Assembly: GCA_034211115.1 (NCBI GenBank) | Contig: JAXHTH010000260.1 | Span: 1 to 11,685, forward strand | Length of the DNA stretch: 11,685 nt | From: JAXHTH01 sp034211115 | Lineage (GTDB): Bacteria; Planctomycetota; Phycisphaerae; Phycisphaerales; SM1A02 | Direction: 5' to 3' | In this document: positions 7,323-11,685 of the stretch, in pieces | How the letters are laid out: every line of letters begins with the position of its first letter | Numbering within the stretch: position 1 is the first letter of the stretch | The notes under the pieces: model-generated | What the model saw: only the letters and a program-made list of their open reading frames with translations | What the model was told of the DNA's origin: nothing | Databases searched by the model: none | Program-made: the position numbers and the translations under genes

Positions 7323-7355
7323 GGGACTGACGGACAGAGGGGGAGAGACGGAGTG
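7323..7355 (+). repeat. Degenerate second copy of the G-tract / AGACGGAGT repeat
   Basis: GGGACTGACGGACAGAGG followed by GGGAGAGACGGAGTG repeats the motif of 7185-7249 in shortened form, just beyond the 3' end of the unknown gene. Together with the first copy it sandwiches hairpin repeat A. Confidence 0.55.
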
Positions 7356-7388
7356 TGGAAGGCCGCGCCCAGTGGTCGCGGTCCAACC

Positions 7389-7817
7389 TCAGACTTGAAT
7401 CCGAGCGAAGTACGCCGCAGAGGGCTCGACGATCAAGGACCGCGTGTCCAACTCGGTCCGAAACCGATCCGCGAGCTCGTGGCGAAGGGTCACGTCAAAG
7501 AAGCCCGTGAGCTCCCGGCCGTCGTCGTCCCACTCCAGTCGGAAGCGCAGGTACCAGCGCCCTCGCTCGTCGGCTACGCCGACGCATACGCGGTCGTCGT
7601 CAGGTGTTGCTGCCAGCAAGTCCCTGGGCGAACCGATGGCGGAGAAGAGCTCCGGGAACGTGATGGCACCGCGATCGAAGTGCAGACCGTCGTGCTCCAG
7701 CCAGTCGTCGTAGCGCTTCATCGCTGCGTGCGGATCGAGCTGCTGGAGGAACGCCGCCACCTCACACAACCACGTTGACAACTGGGGTGCGGGGATCGGC
7801 TTCGTCCAGAAGGTCAT
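7389..7817 (-). CDS. Hypothetical protein, function unknown
   Basis: 142 residues from the ATG at 7817. A GTG at 7862 in the same frame would add 15 residues (SSESRHRAFRPPDG region) but has no ribosome site; neither start is certain. I do not recognise the family. The protein has no signal peptide, no membrane segment and no metal-binding motif. It begins MTFWTKPIPAPQLSTWLCEV, contains an amphipathic helical stretch (about 18-45), then a probable beta-rich part GRWYLRFRLEWDDDGRELTG (about 86-105) and FFDVTLRHELADRFRTEL (106-123). Balanced hydrophobic spacing makes a real soluble protein likely. It lies between iorA and iorB, genes that are usually adjacent, and is bracketed by an inverted pair of 37-bp repeats. 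This suggests a later insertion or cassette, but no transposase or target duplication was seen. Confidence 0.72.
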   Translation of the reverse strand: MTFWTKPIPAPQLSTWLCEVAAFLQQLDPHAAMKRYDDWLEHDGLHFDRGAITFPELFSAIGSPRDLLAATPDDDRVCVGVADERGRWYLRFRLEWDDDGRELTGFFDVTLRHELADRFRTELDTRSLIVEPSAAYFARIQV

Positions 7818-7929
7818 CCCATCCGGTGGTCGGAATGCGCGATGACGGGACTCAGAACTCACATGCTCAGTTTACAGGCTTTCTCAGCATCGGCCAAGCC
7901 GTTTGTGGCGCGGAGGAGTGCGTTGGACC

Positions 7930-7966
7930 GTCGAAGGCACCCGGGGCCGAGGACAGCCCGGCTCGC
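7930..7966 (+). repeat. Dispersed 37-bp hairpin repeat, copy B
   Basis: Starts GTCGAAGGCACCC and ends AGCCCGGCTCGC. It matches the reverse complement of 7255-7291 at 32 of 37 positions. CCGGGGC and GCCCGG inside it can pair with a small bulge, so the hairpin is kept although some bases changed. It lies downstream of the iorA stop codon and could also act in transcription termination. Confidence 0.65.
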
Positions 7967-7975
7967 CGTTTCGCC

Positions 7976-7990
7976 GCTGCGCCGCGCAGC
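7976..7990. terminator. Palindrome downstream of iorA, possible part of terminator
   Basis: GCTGCGC and GCGCAGC form a near-perfect 15-base palindrome about 50 bases after the iorA stop, next to hairpin repeat B. No T-run follows on the minus strand, so this is a weak terminator candidate. Confidence 0.25.
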
Positions 7991-8038
7991 GCTCCCCTTC
8001 GGGTCGCGGCTAAACAATCGCGCCTTCCGTCGCTTCCC

Positions 8039-11000
8039 CTACGCTTCGATCTCCACGGGCTCGATGGCGTCGTTGGGGCAGAGCTGGGCGCAGACGCCGC
8101 AGGCGGTGCAGAGGACCTCGTCGATGTAGATGCGGCCGTCCTTCTTGTAGATCGCCGGGCAGCCGAAGTTGTCGATGCAGTTGTTGCACCGCGCGCACTG
8201 CCCGCAGCTCAGGCAGCGGTTCGACTCGGCCAGCACCTGCTCTTCGGTCAGTCCCCAGGAGAATTCCTCGAAATCGCGATTGCGCTCGGCGCCCGGCCGC
8301 TCATCTCCGACGGCCCGACTTCCGGGGGCGACAGCAACGCCCGCGGGGTGATACCGCTGCGACTCGTCAATCTCGTCCGGCGTGTGCAGGCGAAGCGGCT
8401 CGACGTCTTCGCCGCCCGAGAGGAAAAGATCGATGCCGTACGCGGCCTTCTTCCCCTGCGCGATGGCATCGATGACGGTCCACCCGCGGCCGGTGACATC
8501 GCCGGCCGCGAAGATGCGGGGATCGAGCGTGTCTCCGGTCTGGACATCCGCGGCGATCGCGCCGCGCTCGCTGCGGCCGATCTCGATGTCATCATCGAGG
8601 GCGGGCCTGTCCTGCCGCTGGCCGATGGCGGCGATGACGTGATCGGCGTCGATGACGAACTCGCTGCCCTCGATCGGAACGGGTCTGCGTCGACCCGACT
8701 CGTCCGGCTCGCCCAGCGTGTTGCGCACGCACCTGACGCCGACGACGCGACCGTCGCGCTGTACGATCTCGACCGGCTGGACGAGGTAGTCGATCTCGAC
8801 GCCTTCATCGAGCGTCTCGCGCAGCTCGTCCTCATCCATCGGCATCTCTTCCTTCGACCGGCGATAGATGATCTTCACCGACTCGGCCCCGAGGCGGAGG
8901 CTGACGCGCGCGGCATCGCTGGCCGCATCGCCGCCCCCGACGACGATGACGTTCTTCCCGCAATCGGCCCGGCCATCGACGTTCACATCATGGAGGAACG
9001 CCAGCGCCTCCTCGACATCATCCGCATCGTCGCCCGGAACACCGAGGCGGATGCCTCGGTGCGCGCCGATGGCGATGCAGACCGCTTCGTAGCCGTCTTC
9101 GAGCAGTGACTTGAGGGTGAAGTCCTTGCCGAGCGTGCGATCTGGACGGAACTCGATGCCGGTCGAGAGCAGGCCGTCGATTTCCTCCCTGACGAGATCG
9201 CGCGGCATGCGGTGGGCGGGCAGACCGCAGATGAGCATCCCGCCGGCGATCGATTCGCGATCGAAGATGGTCGGCGCATATCCCCGCAGATTGAGCTCGT
9301 AGGCCGCGGTCAGGCCGGCCGGACCGGCGCCGATGACGGCGATGCGCTTTCCGCCGCGCTTCGCCCGCGCCTCCTGCGCCCGCTTGCGGATCGCGGCGAC
9401 ATACTCCCCGCGCTCCTCCGGCGTTTCGCGATCGGCGACGAACCGCTTGATGCCGTTGATGGAGATCGCATCGTCGTATTCGCTGCGCACACAGGCGCCC
9501 TCGCACGGCCGATGACAGATGCGGCCGAGAATGCGCGGCAGGGGAACGCTTTCCCGGATGAGATCCAGCGCTTCCCTGTACTTGCCCGCGCGGGCGAGGG
9601 CGATGTAGCCGGTGACGCAGATGTTGGCCGGGCAGGTGAAGGTGCACGGGGCAGGCGCCTGCTTGCGCGCGCGACCTTCCGGGGGGAATCCCATCGGATC
9701 GGCATCGGCGTTGAGGATCTTCGTCCGGCCGCGCATGATCTCATCGAGGGCGATGGTCGGCACGCCGCAGCCTTCGTGATCGCAGAACTTGCCGCAGTAC
9801 TTGCACTTGTCGTGGTTGACCCGATACGTGAGGCGGGTGGTCTTCTCCTTCAGCACGCGCCGGGCAAACAGCGGGCACGGCCGCCGGCTGATGATGACCC
9901 GCACGCCCTTGCGGTTGTACGCGTCCTGCACGACCCGGATCGTGTGTTTGAGGTCGTTGGGGTCGACGACCTGGACATCTTCGACGCCGCAGCCGCGGAT
10001 GAGCCGCTCGAGATCGACACCTTGCTGCTTTTCGGGGACGAGTTCGCTGCTCGGGTGCGGCTGATGGCCCGTCATCGCCGTCGTCGAGTTGTCGAGAATG
10101 ACCAGCATCAGGTCGTGGCGGTTGTGCACGGCGTTGACGAGGCCCGTGATGCCTGAGTGGTAGAACGTCGAATCGCCGATGAACGCGACGTGCGGCTGGT
10201 CGTTGTTGATCGAGGCCCCGCAGGCCATGGTCACCGCGCCGCCCATGCAGAGGAAGCTGTCGGTCGTCGCCAGCGGCGGAAGCAGCCCCAGCGTGTAGCA
10301 GCCGATGTCGCTGGCGTAATACGTGTCGTAGGCGTCGGCGATGCTCTTGACGGCGTAATAGGTCGTGCGGTGCGTGCAACCGGCGCAGAGCAGGGGGGGA
10401 CGGCCCGAAAGCGGGGGCAGGTCGGGTTTGATCGGCGCCTCGACGGGGATGTCCAGCAGCCGCGCGACGGCAGGGCGGATGCGATCGCCGCTCAACTCGA
10501 AGTGACGCGGGACCCATTCCTCGCCCTTGCCGCGAATCGGGGTGGTCACGCCGACTTCCTGGGCGATCGCCTTGACCTCGGTTTCCAGGTACGGCTCCAG
10601 CTCCTCAACGATGAGAATCTTGTTCGTGCCGGTGAGGATCTGCTCGATGAGATGGCGCGGCAGGGGGTGAATGGACGTGACCTTCAACACCTGCACGCGA
10701 TCGGCGACGTCCAGCTCGTCGAGGACCTCTCTGACGTAGCCGTAGGCGACGCCGGCGGTGATGATGCCGATGTCGCCTTCCCCTTCCAGGCGATCGAAGC
10801 CGAGCCTGCGCATCGCCTCGTACGCCCTGGGCTGCTTGGCGATGAGCTTGGGCCGCAACCCGCGCGCCACGAGCGGGACGGGCACCCACCGCATGAAGTC
10901 CTTCTGGAAATGCCCCTGGTACCGGCGGGGGGTAAGCGGCTCGAACGTGCACACGCCGCGGGTGTGGTTGACGCGCGTCGTCGTCCGCAGAATGACGGGC

Positions 11001-11494
11001 AGCTCGAGTTCCTCGGACAGCGCGAACGCGGCCCGGGCGATCTGCTGCGCCTCGGTGGGATCGGACGGCTCGAGCATGGGCAGCAGGCTGAGCTTGGCGT
11101 AGAAGCGGTTGTCCTGCTCGTTCTGCGAGGAGTGCATCGAGGGGTCGTCGGCGGTGACGATGACCAGGCCCGCGGTGACGCCGGTGTAGGCGACGGTGTT
11201 GAGCGGGTCGGCGGCGACGTTGAGTCCCACGTGTTTCATCGAGCAGATCGAACGCATGCCGGAGATCGCCGCGGCCGCCGCCACTTCCAGCGCGACCTTC
11301 TCGTTCGTCGAGTACTCGAAGTAGAGATCGGAAAGCTGGGAGAGGGCGTAGAACGTGTCGGCGATCTCCGAGGACGGCGTGCCCGGATACGCGGTGGCGA
11401 CCTCGACCCCCGCCTCCAGCGCGCCGCGGACGATACCCTCGTTGCCCAGCAGAAGCGTCTTGGTTCCGGCGTTGTCTTCCAGCAGTTGCTTCAT
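8039..11494 (-). CDS. iorA: Fused IorA (2-oxoacid:ferredoxin oxidoreductase alpha) - GltD/NfnB-like flavin oxidoreductase - ferredoxin
   Basis: 1151 residues, nearly twice the usual IorA (about 600-650). The ATG at 11494 was chosen because AGAGGGG lies 9 bases upstream and the IorA fold starts there; an in-frame ATG at 11593 would add a basic, non-conserved tail. Residues 10-545 are IorA: YPGTPSSEI (36-44), NEK with the thiamine-activating Glu (E65), CAGCTHR (370-376), and the thiamine-diphosphate motif GDSTFYHSG (440-448) to DNS (468-470). A Cys cluster follows (564, 567, 571, 576). Residues 610-1030 are GltD/NfnB-like: Fe-S Cys at 617, 621, 626, 660, 664, 668; FAD motif GAGPAG (722-727); nucleotide motif GGGDAASDAAR (853-863) with YRRSKEEMP; and FAAGDVTGRG (995-1004). 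The C-terminus has Cys at 1094, 1097, 1100, 1103, 1106, 1112, 1129, 1132, 1135 and 1139, ending as an IorA-type ferredoxin. Expected reaction: arylpyruvate oxidation to acyl-CoA, with electrons probably routed to NAD(P). Confidence 0.96.
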   Translation of the reverse strand: MKQLLEDNAGTKTLLLGNEGIVRGALEAGVEVATAYPGTPSSEIADTFYALSQLSDLYFEYSTNEKVALEVAAAAAISGMRSICSMKHVGLNVAADPLNTVAYTGVTAGLVIVTADDPSMHSSQNEQDNRFYAKLSLLPMLEPSDPTEAQQIARAAFALSEELELPVILRTTTRVNHTRGVCTFEPLTPRRYQGHFQKDFMRWVPVPLVARGLRPKLIAKQPRAYEAMRRLGFDRLEGEGDIGIITAGVAYGYVREVLDELDVADRVQVLKVTSIHPLPRHLIEQILTGTNKILIVEELEPYLETEVKAIAQEVGVTTPIRGKGEEWVPRHFELSGDRIRPAVARLLDIPVEAPIKPDLPPLSGRPPLLCAGCTHRTTYYAVKSIADAYDTYYASDIGCYTLGLLPPLATTDSFLCMGGAVTMACGASINNDQPHVAFIGDSTFYHSGITGLVNAVHNRHDLMLVILDNSTTAMTGHQPHPSSELVPEKQQGVDLERLIRGCGVEDVQVVDPNDLKHTIRVVQDAYNRKGVRVIISRRPCPLFARRVLKEKTTRLTYRVNHDKCKYCGKFCDHEGCGVPTIALDEIMRGRTKILNADADPMGFPPEGRARKQAPAPCTFTCPANICVTGYIALARAGKYREALDLIRESVPLPRILGRICHRPCEGACVRSEYDDAISINGIKRFVADRETPEERGEYVAAIRKRAQEARAKRGGKRIAVIGAGPAGLTAAYELNLRGYAPTIFDRESIAGGMLICGLPAHRMPRDLVREEIDGLLSTGIEFRPDRTLGKDFTLKSLLEDGYEAVCIAIGAHRGIRLGVPGDDADDVEEALAFLHDVNVDGRADCGKNVIVVGGGDAASDAARVSLRLGAESVKIIYRRSKEEMPMDEDELRETLDEGVEIDYLVQPVEIVQRDGRVVGVRCVRNTLGEPDESGRRRPVPIEGSEFVIDADHVIAAIGQRQDRPALDDDIEIGRSERGAIAADVQTGDTLDPRIFAAGDVTGRGWTVIDAIAQGKKAAYGIDLFLSGGEDVEPLRLHTPDEIDESQRYHPAGVAVAPGSRAVGDERPGAERNRDFEEFSWGLTEEQVLAESNRCLSCGQCARCNNCIDNFGCPAIYKKDGRIYIDEVLCTACGVCAQLCPNDAIEPVEIEA

Positions 11495-11503
11495 CGGATT
11501 CGA

Positions 11504-11510
11504 CCCCTCT
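11504..11510 (-). promoter_or_regulatory. Ribosome binding site of the iorA fusion gene
   Basis: AGAGGGG on the minus strand, 9 bases before the ATG at 11492-11494. It supports this start over the ATG at 11591-11593, which lies within the likely promoter. Confidence 0.55.
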
Positions 11511-11569
11511 CGGCGGGCTGTCGGATTGGCGGCGTGGCGGCGCATCCGGAGGCGCAGCGATGCCGTGTG

Positions 11570-11598
11570 ATAGTAGGGCAATTGGATGTACATATCCA
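11570..11598 (-). promoter_or_regulatory. Possible iorA promoter
   Basis: On the minus strand TGGATA (11593-11598) and TACTAT (11570-11575) are 17 bases apart, each with four of six consensus matches. The local sequence is AT-richer than its surroundings. Transcription would begin near 11563, a leader of about 70 bases. The layout mirrors the possible iorB promoter (TAGTAT, same 17-base spacer). Visual call. Confidence 0.3.
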
Positions 11599-11626
11599 GT
11601 TCGATGGGATCGAGCGGCGCGTTTTC

Positions 11627-11644
11627 GGTGCTTCAACCAGCACC
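11627..11644. repeat. Perfect 6-bp stem inverted repeat upstream of iorA
   Basis: GGTGCT (11627-11632) and AGCACC (11639-11644) flank a 6-base loop, about 30 bases upstream of the possible iorA -35 box. It could be an operator or the end of an upstream transcript. On the minus strand the stem is followed by GAAAAC, not by a T-run. Confidence 0.4.
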
Positions 11645-11662
11645 TGTCAGCCGCCCGCCGCC

Positions 11663-11685
11663 CCCGGAAAGGGGCCCTTTCCGGG
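11663..11685. terminator. Long perfect palindrome at the right edge, probable terminator stem
   Basis: CCCGGAAAGGG (11663-11673) is the exact reverse complement of 11675-11685, around a single central G. As RNA this is a strong stem with a small loop. It lies in gene-free DNA behind the iorA promoter, so it probably ends a transcript from outside the window. Any T-run on the plus strand would lie beyond the edge. Confidence 0.5.

Noticed and set aside
7185..7355. CRISPR-like array
   Set aside because: The units are 8-16 bases with no spacers of constant length and no cas gene nearby; it is a simple G-tract repeat.
7117..8038. Insertion sequence between iorA and iorB
   Set aside because: No transposase, no clear terminal repeats of IS type and no target duplication were seen; only hairpin repeats flank the unknown gene.
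11495..11593. Upstream ATG at 11593 as start of the iorA fusion
   Set aside because: The added 33 residues are basic and unlike IorA, and the codon lies in the possible promoter. The ATG at 11494 has a ribosome site.

Overview
The window is high-GC bacterial DNA with tightly packed genes, most of them on the minus strand. I infer a planctomycete-like organism (Phycisphaerae or a relative). The grounds are an exosortase-like protein fused to an EpsI-like domain, a large TMTC-type membrane protein with TPR repeats, and a receiver-like N-terminus of the PEP-synthase type. This rests on family recall, not on a search, and no marker gene is present.

Layout. At the left edge (1-639, minus) lies the N-terminal part of a probable PEP synthase/pyruvate phosphate dikinase-like protein with a pseudo-receiver domain. 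Diverging from it is an exosortase-EpsI-like membrane protein (876-2561, plus) that has lost the cysteine of the sortase-like active site. A TMTC/PMT-like TPR protein (2595-4853, minus) converges on it. Upstream of that gene on the minus strand are a lipoamide-dehydrogenase-like flavoprotein with damaged catalytic and NAD motifs (4899-6317), iorB (6502-7116), a small unknown gene (7389-7817) and a very large iorA fusion gene (8039-11494).

How the genes work together. IorA and IorB form indolepyruvate (arylpyruvate):ferredoxin oxidoreductase, which converts aryl-pyruvates and CoA to aryl-acyl-CoA, CO2 and low-potential electrons. Here the IorA chain also carries a complete GltD/NfnB-like FAD and NAD(P)-binding module, placed between the thiamine-diphosphate core and an IorA-style C-terminal ferredoxin. 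The simplest inference is that one polypeptide passes electrons from 2-oxoacid oxidation through several Fe-S clusters to NAD(P), or the reverse. The degenerate E3-like protein just downstream may be an accessory flavoprotein rather than a true dehydrogenase. It and the TMTC-like gene are close enough (45 bp) to be co-transcribed.

The DNA between iorA and iorB is unusual. These genes are normally adjacent but are 922 bp apart here. The gap holds the unknown gene, an inverted pair of 37-bp hairpin-forming repeats (32 of 37 identical) around it, and an octamer-type G-tract repeat that overlaps a possible iorB promoter. The right end (11495-11685) holds the probable iorA promoter and two inverted repeats, one of them cut by or ending at the window edge. 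No tRNA, rRNA, CRISPR array or transposase gene was recognised.
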